From Liolophura sinensis (taxonomy: Eukaryota > Mollusca > Polyplacophora > Chitonida > Chitonidae), in assembly GCF_032854445.1 (NCBI RefSeq), contig NC_088298.1, positions 13,629,504-13,693,503 of the forward strand: 64,000 bases of DNA, given 5' to 3'. Below are positions 39,887 to 50,863 of this stretch, one piece after another (within the stretch, counting starts at the first letter, position 1; the number at the start of each line of letters is the position of its first letter). The notes beneath the pieces are model-generated. The model was not told the origin of the DNA and searched no databases. It saw only the letters and a list, made by a program, of their open reading frames with translations. The position numbers were made by a program, and so were the translations under genes.

Positions 39887-40010
39887 ATCTATTTGTTTAT
39901 CTGATTAATGTTTTACCCCGTACTCAAGAATATTTCACTTATACAGCCAGCATTGTGGTGGGAGGAAACCAGGCAAAGCCCCGGAGGAAACCCCACAGCC
40001 ATCTGCAGGA
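39887..40010 (-). mobile_element. SINE family A 3' fragment
   Basis: TGTTTATCTGATTAATGTTT to CCCACAGCCATCTGCAGG. An internal deletion removes part of CGACGGCGGC. The head is absent. Confidence 0.6.
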
Positions 40011-40727
40011 AAATACTTTTTAACTAGGTCAGAAAACATCACACCCACAAAATAAACATGGGCTTAGAAACATAGTACAGCTTTACGTTAGTCTTCATGT
40101 GTATTATACTATCCATCTATTCAGACTTGATCCCATTAATTCATGATAACATACAGGGTAAATATATAAGTAATAATATAAATGAACTAAATCAACAGGT
40201 AAATTAGGTCAGGAGTAAATAGTTTCTTAGATGCCTCTTCCCTCCCAATCAATATCACAAGATTAAATCTGTGGAAACGACGTCCGCTAGGCACAGAGGT
40301 GACACGTTCTCTGCTGAGTTTCTTTGTTCATGTCACATTTTGTTGTCACAGTCAGGCCCGTTTTCAGGTGACGCAGGATGAAATTAATTAGCCTGTTTGC
40401 TATTTTTGAAACAGGTAAAAATCTAATCCATGCAGGTGTGAAGGCTTATAACATACCTTACTTGTATGTAGTGAGTGTCAGGATACATTAGTCAGCTCTT
40501 AATATAAGTGGACTACAGAACCTAACATGGTAGGTCTTAGTACATACTGACAGAAGACTCAGTGTTTACAATGAAAATGTGAAATGTTTTATATATATAT
40601 CAAAGTGCATTTCTCATAGTAAAATAGTGTACGAACATTCAAAATGATGTATAACTTTAGTTCATGGCAAGACTCAATTTTTGCTTTGTTACATAATATG
40701 TACATGTAATCTTTCTTAGTAAGATGA

Positions 40728-40868
40728 TTTTTTTTTATTTATCTCTTTCGTGTTTTACGCAGTGCTCAAGAATATTTCACCTATACGATTGCAAGCCAGG
40801 TGGGACTAAACCGGGCTGTGCCCGAGGAAAACCCATGACCACCCGCAGTTTGCTAGCAGATCTCAGTA
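40728..40868 (-). mobile_element. SINE family A 3' fragment, diverged
   Basis: TTTTATTTATCTCTTTCGTG to CCCGCAGTTTGCTAGCAGAT, missing the GCCAGCATTATGGTG segment. Confidence 0.55.
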
Positions 40869-40994
40869 AGAAAATATGTGTACCTGGTGTGAATAGCTTT
40901 CCTATTTACCTATTACCCATATAAAGTAGAAGAAAACACTTTTCATTCGTTACAGGCCGAGCTGATTATGACTCCATGTATACGTATTTACATA

Positions 40995-41176
40995 GTAATT
41001 TGACTGGTTTTTAACGCCATACTCCAGGGTATACAACTAGCCTTTAGATTTATTTATTTATTTGATTGGTGTTTTACGCCATACTCAAGAATATTTCACT
41101 TATACGACGGCGGCCAGCATTATGGTGGGAGGAAACCGGGCAGAGCCCTGGGAAAACTCATGACCATCCGCAGGTA
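40995..41176 (-). mobile_element. SINE family A fragments abutting a satellite
   Basis: A short tail fragment (40995-41036) is followed by a better copy (41048-41176). The copy stops at GACCATCCGCAG, exactly where the 24-bp array AATTCACAGATAGGATCACT begins. The head is replaced by the array. Confidence 0.65.
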
Positions 41177-41672
41177 ATTCACAGATAGGATCACTGAGTA
41201 ATTCGTAGTAATTCACATATAGGATACCTAATTATTCACTGATAGGATCACTGGGTAATTCATAGTAATTCACAGACAGAATCACTGAATAATTCACAGA
41301 TAGGATCATTGAGTAATTCAGACAAAATCACTGAGTAACTCAAAATAATCCACAGATAGGATCACTGAGTAATTCATAGTGATTCACAGATCACTAAGTA
41401 ATTCAAAGATAGGATCACTGAGTAATTCAAATAGGATCACTGAGTAATTTATATTAATTCACAGATAGGATCTCTGAGTAATTCACAGATAGGACCACTG
41501 AGTAATTCACACACAAGATCACTTAATTCATAGTAATTCAAAAAAGGATCCCTGAGTAATTCATAGTATTTCACAGATGGGATCACTGAGTAATTCATAG
41601 TATTTCACAGATAGGATCACTGAGTAACTCATAGTATTTCACAGATAGGATCACTGAGTAATTCACAGATAT
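41177..41672. repeat. Tandem array, about 24-bp unit (GGATCACTGAGTAATTCACA)
   Basis: Unit ATTCACAGATAGGATCACTG plus AGTA, with interspersed 10-bp extensions (ATAGTAATTC). It begins inside a truncated SINE at 41176 and resumes at 42185-42540. Confidence 0.9.
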
Positions 41673-41723
41673 TAAGGTTCCTACTCGTATCTCCTACACA
41701 TGTACATGTATGCACGCTTGGGA

Positions 41724-41915
41724 CAGCCTTCAGATACCTGTGGAGCACAGCCTTCAGATACTTGTGGAGCACAGCCTTCAGACACCTGTGGAGCACAGCC
41801 TTCAGATACCTGTGGAGCACAGCCTTCAGATACCTGTGGAGCACAGCCTTCAGATACCTGTGGAGCACAGCCTTCAGACACCTGTGGAGGACAGCCTTCA
41901 GATACCTGTGGAGCC
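41724..41915. repeat. Tandem array, 24-bp unit, 8 copies
   Basis: Unit CAGCCTTCAGATACCTGTGG plus AGCA, almost invariant, with ATACC / ACACC variants. It is unrelated in sequence to the flanking 24-bp array. Open frames in several phases are due to the period. Confidence 0.93.
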
Positions 41916-42184
41916 GCTTCCATCATAAAGTAAACAAAGTTTTTGAAGTGGAAGTAAAATTTAATCCATACTTTGAACACCTGACACAAAATTCTTCATT
42001 CATCCATAAATCCTTTTCATATGGATTTAATGCTTTCCACGTAAAGCCAATCAATGCACCAAAGATATACAAGATACGAACCATATGGACAAAAACTTGC
42101 ATGTTATCAAATCTAACAGGATTAACTAACATAAACCTGTATTTTACAAATTTGTTCATGAATATGCAAATACCACAGGAATCA

Positions 42185-42540
42185 TGGTAATTCATAGACA
42201 GGATCACTGAGTAATTCGTAGTAATTCACAGATAGGATCACTGAGTAATTCACAGAAAGGATCACTGAGTAATTCACAGATAGGATCACTGAGTAATTCA
42301 TAGTAATTCACAGACAGGATCACTGAATAATTCACAGACAGGATCACTGAATAATTGACAGAAAGGATCACTGAGTAATTCACAGATAGGATCACTGAGT
42401 AACCCATAGTAATTCACAGACAGGATCACTGAGTAATTCACAGATAGGATCACTGAGTAATTCATAGTAATTCACAGACAGAATCACTGAATAATTCACA
42501 GACAGGATCACTGAGTAATTCAGATAGAATCTGAATTCAA
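42185..42540. repeat. Second block of the GGATCACTGAGTAATTCACA array
   Basis: Same unit family as 41177-41672, separated from it by the CAGCCTTCAG array and 270 bases of unique sequence. Confidence 0.9.
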
Positions 42541-42734
42541 TTTTTTCTGTTTAGCCTCTCTCTCCCACTAATGTTATAATTCACATCACAATGCTTGTAT
42601 AAGGTAAGTTACATCAACGGTGAACATTGTGGCATGAATTTTCCAGTGATGGATAGTAAATTTATGAGGTCTTATATCACTGGTATGACAGGTGAAGCGA
42701 GAAACAATTATACACGCATCATAATCATTCAGTC

Positions 42735-42738
<4 letters not shown>

Positions 42739-42784
<46 letters not shown>
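42739..42784. repeat. TA microsatellite at 5' side of Penelope fragment
   Basis: Pure TA dinucleotides for about 46 bases, directly upstream of the GIY-YIG frame. Confidence 0.95.
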
Positions 42785-42787
<3 letters not shown>

Positions 42788-42794
42788 GTAAAAT

Positions 42795-43070
42795 TTGACG
42801 TGCTGCACTGTAAAAAATGTTGTATATGCACATGTTGGTGTGGGATGTGGCAAACAATATATTGGCCAGACCTCAGCCCTCTGCTCCAGATTGACACTGC
42901 ATCGACAACAAATCAACAACGAAGAATATTGTCATCTTCCAGTCAGTAAGCACATACACTCATGCGCATTGTCATTAACTCCCTCATATAAAGTCTTTAC
43001 ATTTTATAAAGTATTAGATGGAAATCAAGCCACCTTAGATGTAAAAGAAACTTTTTTCATAAATAAATAA
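42795..43070 (+). mobile_element. Penelope-like element 3' fragment: GIY-YIG endonuclease
   Basis: The plus strand is open for 91 codons to a stop at 43070. It contains CGKQYIGQTSALCSRLTLHR, then QQI and a later LPVSKHIHSCA. This is the GIY-YIG nuclease core: the 'VYAHV' strand, the 'QYIGQT' strand, a catalytic Arg (SRLTLHR) and a downstream His-rich segment. It is the nuclease found at the C-terminus of Penelope-like retroelement proteins. The reverse transcriptase part is absent: upstream is a TA repeat (42739-42784) that replaces the body of the element, so the copy is 5'-truncated or recombined. The downstream 500 bases look like its 3' end. The frame is intact but the element cannot move on its own. 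Confidence 0.72.
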
Positions 43071-43560
43071 CACCCATGTCTCAATGGTAGTCATCGGCCC
43101 TAATATCGTACCTCATACTTTCATGATATACCACATGCTTGTATAATTTATGTTGATTACTTTTGTCAAACCAGTTCATTTTCATTACTCGCTGTATATA
43201 TATAGTACTCATTGTATATGTACAAATATTATGTCACAGATTATCCGCAGTGTCATCCGTTCGATGCTAACAAAGACACATCGTCACTAGTCGCCCTGCG
43301 GATAGGCACTCTTAGGTACTGATTTTTCTATTGTTCGCTACTTAACAGCTTTATACATGTGCGACCTTGTTCCCAGCAACAATTTATCCATGTATTATGC
43401 CATATAACTAAACCACTGTCTGTTTTGACATGTACGTAACATGTTCCTTAGTTACTGGTAACACATATCCTATATAAAGACCTCTGTGGACATTCGTATT
43501 TATATTCCTTGAAAATAACACGAAGTTTGAAACTGTAGTTGGAATATGACAGAATGTAAA
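43071..43560 (+). mobile_element. Penelope-like element 3' UTR and terminal-repeat remnant
   Basis: This follows the GIY-YIG stop codon. It contains a TATATAAA box at 43471-43478 and, after that, CTTGAAAATAACACGAAGTT then TGAAAC. The pattern resembles a decayed hammerhead-ribozyme core of the kind carried in Penelope-like terminal repeats. A perfect 9-bp inverted repeat (43243-43251 and 43297-43305) forms a stem-loop. Element boundaries are inferred. Confidence 0.4.
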
Positions 43561-44274
43561 AAGTTAAGGTGTTTTATTATTTTTTTTCCTATGTAAATTC
43601 TCCTTACCAGGGGATCTTTCTCTATTTCTTCAAATACGTACTAATATAATCTGCCGTGTAACATAAACAATTCACCGATGACATCTCAATAGGTATTAGA
43701 TATTAAAAAGTTTAAAATTTACATGTTACCTAAACTTAACATAACAACAATACCACAAAGAAGTAGCATCTATACTATAATGCATGCGATAAATCAAATT
43801 TATGAAAGCTGAAGAAAGTTAATAACAGACCCACTTCTGTCAACTGGAGGCCATAACCAAAGGGGCATAACTCTACACACAACTTTGGGTCAATGGCCTG
43901 ACAGAGACAGCAAATTTTCACACAGGCTTGTGAAGATTGCTTTTAACCATTAAGTCCTCTGTTGATAGTTTTATTAGATACAATATGTCAAATAAAGCTG
44001 TTGTCATACCCCTTTAATATTTGTATAATGTTGTATTTTAATAAAGCACCTGAATAAGATGCAATCTTCATGTAACTGAAATATTTCAGAATATGGCACG
44101 AAACATTTATCAGTCAAATAAATAAACAATAAATAAGAAGATGCTGTGAGGTGGAAATCACTCAGTTGTCGACCACCACTAAGATATAAGACCTACAGAA
44201 CACCAAAATTAAGTATACGGTAGGTCACATGAAAGACTGTTGAACACAGTCCAAGTGAATGTCGAGCAGGCAGT

Positions 44275-44496
44275 TTATATTTATTTATTTGATTGGTGTT
44301 TTACGACGTACTCAAGAATATTTCACTTATACGACGGCGGCCAGCAATATGGTGGGAGGAAACCGGGTAGAGCCCGGGGGAAACCCACAACCATCCGCAG
44401 GTTTCTGGCAGACCTTCCCACGTACGGCCGTAGAGGAAGCCAGCATGAGCTGGACTTGAACTCACAGCGACCGCATCAAATAAATAAATAAATCAA
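44275..44496 (-). mobile_element. SINE family A copy with tail-like repeats at both ends
   Basis: Left: normal tail (TTTATTTATTTGATTGG) and body. Right: the head stops at CTCACAGCGACCGCAT and runs directly into CAAATAAATAAATAAATC, which is the sense tail sequence. This looks like a head deletion joined to a second tail. Confidence 0.68.
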
Positions 44497-44868
44497 ATCT
44501 GTCTTTGGGTCAATCTAATAAACCACTGACCAAATGACCAAGTGACCAGTCCTTGAATAGCCAGACGGCTAGGTAAGACCTTCACATTCCGATCATGTGG
44601 TCAAACCAGTCCAACGGCTATAACAATGAGTTTGACCCTGGTGATACTGGACCTTCTAACTACCCTGGGGCACTGGTACAAAGATAACATCGACACAGTG
44701 ATGACAAAAGATGAAATGACATGGTTCACATGACAGTTATAAATAAAACCTGCATGGCCGACTGAATGAACTTTGCATTGACATGACTGAGTGCTGTTGT
44801 TGTTATGTGCATGTATTTCAGTTTGTAAGAAAAAGATGGACAAAAATATTACTAGGAACACTTAATGA

Positions 44869-45114
44869 TTTATTTATTTATTTGCATTGTGTTTTCACTT
44901 ATACGACGGCGGCCAGCATTATGGTGGGAGGAAACCTGGCAGAGCCTGGGGGAAACCCACCACCATCCACAGGCTGCTAGCAGACCTTCCCACGAAAGGC
45001 CAGAGACTAAGCCAGCATGAGCTGGACTTGAACTCACAGCGACCGCATTGGTGAGAGACTCCTTGGTCATTACGCTGCGCTAGCACGTTAACCAACTGAG
45101 CCACAGAGGCCCCC
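44869..45114 (-). mobile_element. SINE family A, full head, internal deletion
   Basis: The tail and head are both present. The segment GTACTCAAGAATATT near the 3' end is missing (GTGTTTTCACTTATACGACG). CTTAAT at 44862 and again just after the head may be a short target duplication. Confidence 0.75.
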
Positions 45115-47795
45115 TTAATCTTCTCTGACATTATGGTTATAAGTGGGTACAATGTGCTATTAAGTTCTGTTTTTCAACAAAATTTTTCAATGAACCCAAA
45201 ATGATATTTTACCTTGTGTGTGAAATTCAGAAAGAAAAGTATGAGTACATTCGATCTGCCGTCCATGTTAAAGTTTCATAGGTCATGAAAACCTGCTAAT
45301 CTCACTAATCTGTTCTTATCCGTCCTATTGCTTGATCTCCAACACAAGCCTTCATGTAAGATCACCTCAACAATCATTCCAGCAAAAAGACACGAAAAAC
45401 ACTAGAGACAACGTAATTACCCAAAGGACTGCATAATCCATACCAACACAGTTACACATCATGAATAACGTATCATGTCCTTTTTTTTTTTTTGGAGCAA
45501 AAACAACAGACAAATATCTGCTGTGGGTTTATTATCAATAAATGATCGTAGCTTGCATGAATAAATTACCAACGGCATATTGATTCTCTTTTTGTTCTAG
45601 AAGGGAAACAAAATCTGCCCAGTCTTCAGTTTTGTATAATTAAGGAGGCAAACAGCAGACAGCATTATGAAAACACAGGGGAATTTGAGAGGGGAAGAAT
45701 ATGTCTACATGTTGAATCTTACACTTCATCAAAGGAAATGAACACGGGACTTGTCACAGGCAAAACCCTCACCTGTGCAGTCAGCAGACATGGACAAATG
45801 ACACTCTACCTAAACTTTGTGATCAGTGAAAAAAAAATATATTATTTTACTTTTGGCTGCTTTCTCATGAGTCAGTGCATAAAATAATGGCCCTTAATTA
45901 CAGTAAATAAGGACCAAAAAAGTTGGCTGAAAAAAAATAATATTTTACCCTGAAAAAAAAAAGAAAGAAAATACTATACTGTGAGAGGAAAACAGCTTAA
46001 CTGCAATTCAAGTCAAATTAATGCATTCCTATAGAATTATTGCACAATTAAGTCCCACATCATGAACATGTGCATACATCAAAATGTCTGCATCACTTAC
46101 TACACACAGAATATTAAATGCAATCATGATTTTATTTTTTCAGATGTCACTTCTATAAAAAAATAAGATGTAGAAAGGGCAAGGCCGAGCAGATTAGTTT
46201 ATAAGGATACTTCAACCAGATGCAGACAGAAAACAGTGACTGGGTTCTTAACCAAGCCCTGATATCAAGCGAGATGTTCTGCTCCACTGAATCAGTCAGC
46301 TCCTTACCTGTTAATAGCCTACTTTTCTGCTTGTACGCACATCAGTCCGCACTGAATGATTTCATAACTTATGTCCTTTTCGACTTTTTTGTCTTTGCCT
46401 CGAGGTAATTTATCAAGACTGTAATACTTATCCTGATTTAGTACCACTGTCAGCCTGTGGGCAATATCCTGTTTTTTACCAATCTGCATGACAGAACACC
46501 TACCTTAAATCTACTGAAATTCTGAATGTTTAGTTCTGAAATATTTCCATGCCTTTATTATGCCAAATTGTATTTTGAGAAAACACCTGAAATTGTGGCA
46601 ATCAAATCTACATGTGGCTCATACAAAAAGTAAACTGAAAAACTGGAAGATGAACATTTTATCAACACGTGAACCATACATACACTATGGTAAAACTGTA
46701 CGACCAAGCAATGTTTATTTTCATTTGACACAAAAGTTTATAAATGCAAATTAATGTATTCTCTTTTCAAAAATTCTTTCGTTTGTTATATATATATTTT
46801 AGCCAATAAAATGAAATGAAACATTGATTATATAGGCTAATCATGGAAAATATTTAGTCCAGATGATACAGTTCATACAGACTGTGAATCATTATACAAC
46901 CATTGTCAGACAGCAAGCCTTGACAATATCCTAGAATGAGATACATACATCAGTCCTTACACAAAAAATAAATAAGTAAATAAATAAACACAATGTTACT
47001 TTTATTCAATCATGTATACTGAATATGAAATGTACAAGTACATGTGAATAAATTGCAACTGGATGAATCACAACTTTGAATTTAAATTCATATTTCATAT
47101 TCAAATTTAAATTTGACTTTGGTCAAGTAGAATATTGCCAGGTCACAGAAAGGCATGTGAATCGCATAGCTGGTTAAGCGCAGACTCTCTCCTGTAGCAA
47201 CGATTGGCCTAAATATGAAAGGAAATTACTAGGTCGACGTTGCACTATACATGGGAATCAGCCAATCAGTGGCCAGATGCTGCGAGGAGGTATACTGTTG
47301 AATACTGACACGTGTAGGGCTCATTAAGAGTATATAAAGAAGAAGTGTCAACATGTTGTAAAACTTCAGCTGCCACCTGACATCGACAATGCATACCTAT
47401 TCATACCTTCGTTCTCTGTCACTCTCATTAATGAGGTGAAAACTGGGTAGACAGATATTCCCACACAGTTCAATGATTATACATACATAATCGAGCCTAG
47501 GAGTGCAAACAATTAAAGAAAAGAAAAAACTCTGAAGGTTAGTTTTATACATTAGAACTTTCAAAAGTAGGCCTACATGTTGCGGACATAAGAGCAAATA
47601 TAAAGTGTTGGAAAAAGAGTCACTGGACATATCAATGACTGGACAGTATTGAATCAAGTCTTGGAATGATGCGTACATGTTGTCAAAATGAAAAAAAACG
47701 TGAATAAATCTGAAAACTTTTACAATAAAAAAAATCTATTGATGATAACTTTATACATGTACTTAATCCTATACACATCAGGTAAACAGGTTAAA
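45115..47795. other. Intron, promoter-like segment only
   Basis: Contains the CCAAT/TATA segment at 47262-47391 and a palindrome near 47078-47116; nothing else recognised. Confidence 0.45.
47262..47391 (+). promoter_or_regulatory. CCAAT and TATA promoter-like segment
   Basis: On the plus strand a CCAAT box (47262-47266) lies 65 bases before a TATATAAA box (47331-47338), a classical spacing. Transcription would start near 47362. An ATG at 47389 opens MHTYSYLRSLSLSLM and reaches a possible donor (ATGAG|gtgaaa). It points opposite to the tensin-like gene. Confidence 0.3.
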
Positions 47796-48011
47796 TTTAT
47801 TTATTTGATTGGTGTTTCACACCTTATCCAAAAATATTGAAACATAAAATGTGACAGGAGCCAGCATTACGGTAGCGGGAAACTGAGCAGAACCCGGGGG
47901 AAACACAAGACCACTCACAGGTTGCGGGAAGAGCTTTCTATGTACAACACATGCTGCGTAATTGCGCCGCGTTGGCATTCTAATTAACCACCTCAGTCAC
48001 AGAGGCCCCAA
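47796..48011 (-). mobile_element. SINE family A, old full-length copy
   Basis: Strongly diverged but recognisable from TTTATTTATTTGATTGGTGT to AACCACCTCAGTCACAGAGG then CCCC. Short flanking GTTAAAT repeats at both ends. Confidence 0.65.
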
Positions 48012-48170
48012 TCAAGTTAAATGTTTGACATTCTAATATTAAAAGTTAATGACCAAATATGCAGTAAAGCTCTAGTATGTGTATAGTTGGTCATAGTTAA
48101 TAAATCTACCACGCCTAAGTTAATTTATGTATATACAAGAACATTTACTCATGGACATACATACATATGT

Positions 48171-48330
48171 ATTTGGGAAGGTCTGGCACCAACCTGCGGA
48201 TGGTCATGGATTTTTCCCGGGCTTTGCCCAGTTTCCTCCTGCCATAATGCTGGTTGCTGTCGTATAAGTGAAATATTCTTGAGTACGTTGTAAAACGCCA
48301 ATCAAATAAATAAATAAATAAATAACACAT
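48171..48330 (+). mobile_element. 5'-truncated SINE family A
   Basis: Begins at GGGAAGGTCTGGCACCAACC and continues to a clean AAAT tail. The head is missing, with the truncation close to that of the 54.5-kb copy. Confidence 0.75.
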
Positions 48331-49814
48331 ATATGTAACCAATATGACTAAAAATAATTCAATTTTGTGCTTTAAGATGATCAATGCTGACAGACATTTA
48401 CTTACCATTTAATATCATAAAAAAATCACTATGTTGATGATTTCAGAAATGTAAACCATCCAACCACATAAATCTCTGTACCTAGAGTTACCTACCTTTA
48501 CCTCTCAATTAGTCAGCAACAGGTAAGATCCACTTAACACATTTTATGTTACATGTAGCCAGTCAACAGGTGTATTAACCAGGTCACAGACGTATTTCTA
48601 TAATCCTAGAGATCGTCAAACTTTCAAAATGATCATCAAGTTATTGTTCTTTATAATTATTTAAATGCGTTTATATATCCAATATCCACGCACTATGGAA
48701 AGGTGCAGCTTTACGGCCCTGAAGCCTACCCGAGAATGACGGACAAATGTGGTTGTCTTCGGGACAGGTTAACAGCACTCCAGTTACCTGGCCTGAGAAT
48801 CTGTCTACTATCAAAAGCAGGTCCCGGCAACAGGCTACGCTATGAGAGAAGCGTCATGCATCAGTGAACCTGCCTGACCCCAGGCCCCAAAGGCGCTGCA
48901 GACTACTTAATAGTTGCACGCGGACAATTATAGACCTCAGACACGAACAGGAGCACAATTGAAATCAAAGAACTTCTCCTAGCAATGTACATGTACATGC
49001 ACCAAATATATGTAGGCCTTGCAGACATTTGTTTAAGAAAAGACCATAAATAAAAGGACTGGAGGCCACAGCGAAAAAAGACTAAACTAAAGAGAAAGAA
49101 AAGATCATGCAATACTGGTGTTGTCCTGTGTACGTTCATGTTGGAGAATCACAGCAGAGGTTCTAAATACGTAAGGTTTTACAGAATCTGATGACAAGAC
49201 GTTCTGGGTTTATTTATACAGACAGACATATCATGCACACAGTATGTGTACACTGAAAAACTGTAATCCAAACAAAAATATAAATGTTATTCATAATGTC
49301 CATTAATTAATTGCAAAACTGGTAACTTTTTAGATGCCAAAATATAATCCTCAAACCAAAAACTGTGAATGAATACACATGGTCAATGCTATATCATACA
49401 ATGACTGACCTATGTACGCACATGTTGACCCTGGAGTAATATTACACATGCATTTTATGTAATGGTTGTCTTTCAGACTTTTATTACATATCAGTATTAA
49501 ATACATTTCTACACACATTCTGGAGTTTTAAGACAACCACCAAAATTTTTATATCTTAATGTACCATCATGGGCACTGGAGATGTATGCACATGTGCTGG
49601 TTTCTTCAGGACTTTCTTCTTTTATGTATATCGTCACAATATCACTGAATACTTGCTGATGTGGCATTATGCCGTTATCATTAATTCATACACTCATTCA
49701 TTCAATTACATAGACATATACATGTAAAGGTTTAAGTTATTCGTAAAATTTGTTACAACATGTGGACACTGGACATTGGAAAGAAACATTATCACTCACA
49801 CTATGAAGTTTTCT

Positions 49815-49979
49815 TCCTCTCCCGTCATGCGTGGGAAGGTCTGTCAGCAACCTGCGGATGGTCGTGGGTTTCCCCCGGGCGCTGCCCGGTCTCCACCCAC
49901 GATAATACTGACCGCCATCGTATAAGTGAAATATTCTTGAGTACGGCGTAAAACACCAATCAAATAAATAAATAAATAA
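49815..49979 (+). mobile_element. 5'-truncated SINE family A with 12-bp target duplication
   Basis: Starts at TCCTCTCCCGTCATGCGTGG, body and AAAT tail intact. ATGAAGTTTTCT is present at 49803-49814 and again from 49980. Confidence 0.83.
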
Positions 49980-50151
49980 ATGAAGTTTTCTCTTGGGCTT
50001 CTATGACATATCAGGATTTAAGTCATTTTTGAGGTCATAATTACAACCACCTTTAAGGTGATTCTACATTTACCTGTGGACTCTGGAAAGAGTCCGGTGA
50101 CAAGTGAAGGCATAACAGTTAGATTGTCTTTTGACCTTCCTTTGTACATCA

Positions 50152-50427
50152 GGGGCCTCCGTGGCTCAGTCGGTTAGCGCGCTAGCTCAGCGTAATGACC
50201 CAGGCGTCTCTCACCAATGAAGTCGCTGTGAGTTCAAGTCCAGCTCATGCTGGCTTCCTCTCCGGCCGTACGTGGGAAGGTCTGCCATCAACCTGCGGAT
50301 GGTCGTGGGTTTCCCCCGGAATCTGCTTGGTTTCCACCCACCATAATGCTGGCCATCGTCGTATAAGTGAAATATTCTTGAGTACGGCGTAAAACACCAA
50401 TCAAATAAATAAAAAATAAATAAATCC
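50152..50427 (+). mobile_element. Complete copy of SINE family A with 11-12 bp target duplication
   Basis: Full tRNA-like head, body and AAAT tail. TTGTACATCAG occurs just before the head (50142-50152) and again after the tail (50428-50439). It sits in the intron downstream of exon 2 of the tensin-like gene, in the opposite orientation to the gene. Confidence 0.87.
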
Positions 50428-50813
50428 TTGTACATCAGGATATAAGACATTCTTCTGTTTTATTACCTTTAAGATGTGGACACTGCCAAGAGACGTGCTG
50501 GATGGGTTGTCTTGTGACCTTTCATTATAAATCAGGACATAAACTATTCATGGTTAATATATTACGCCTACCTTATACACCCTGACCCTATACATGTGGA
50601 TACAACAGAGAGATGTTACCAGTGACACACTTTGAAAGAGAGTCAACATTTACTGAGATGCATGATCTCTGACTGGTTCAGAGAATGGAATGGAAGTGTC
50701 TCACACTGTCCACTTTAGACTACTACCCCTGACATTCTCCAGCTATAATCGTTAACTACCTGGGAAGGGTTGGTGTTACCTGTCCACATGAAAAGGCCCT
50801 GGTACATTCTCAC

Positions 50814-50863
50814 CTTTGAGGCAATCAGCCTCATTGTGTGAACCAGGTCAAGTGGATAGGACA
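50814..50863 (-). CDS. Coding exon 2 of tensin-like gene
   Basis: This 50-nt minus-strand exon has a pyrimidine-rich acceptor (gccttgctccag) and a donor CAAAG|gtgaga. Joined to the start exon it reads VSYPLDLVHTMRLIASK and ends in phase 0. That is the phase required by the C1-domain exon at 31506-31617. The intron upstream is 1.8 kb and the one downstream about 19 kb. The reading frame happens to stay open upstream through the intron, so the acceptor position is inferred from the splice consensus and phase match. I know of no family motif in this linker; it would precede the C1 domain by about eight residues. The exon could instead be chance, but three independent phase matches argue against that. 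Confidence 0.62.

Noticed and set aside
41629-41989. Pro-Gln-Val-Ser-Glu-Gly repeat protein
   Set aside because: Direct reading of a 24-bp array; other frames are equally open.
43243-43305. Hammerhead ribozyme in the 9-bp stem-loop
   Set aside because: The stem is perfect, but the minus-strand core reads GTGACGA and GAAC, so essential core bases are missing.
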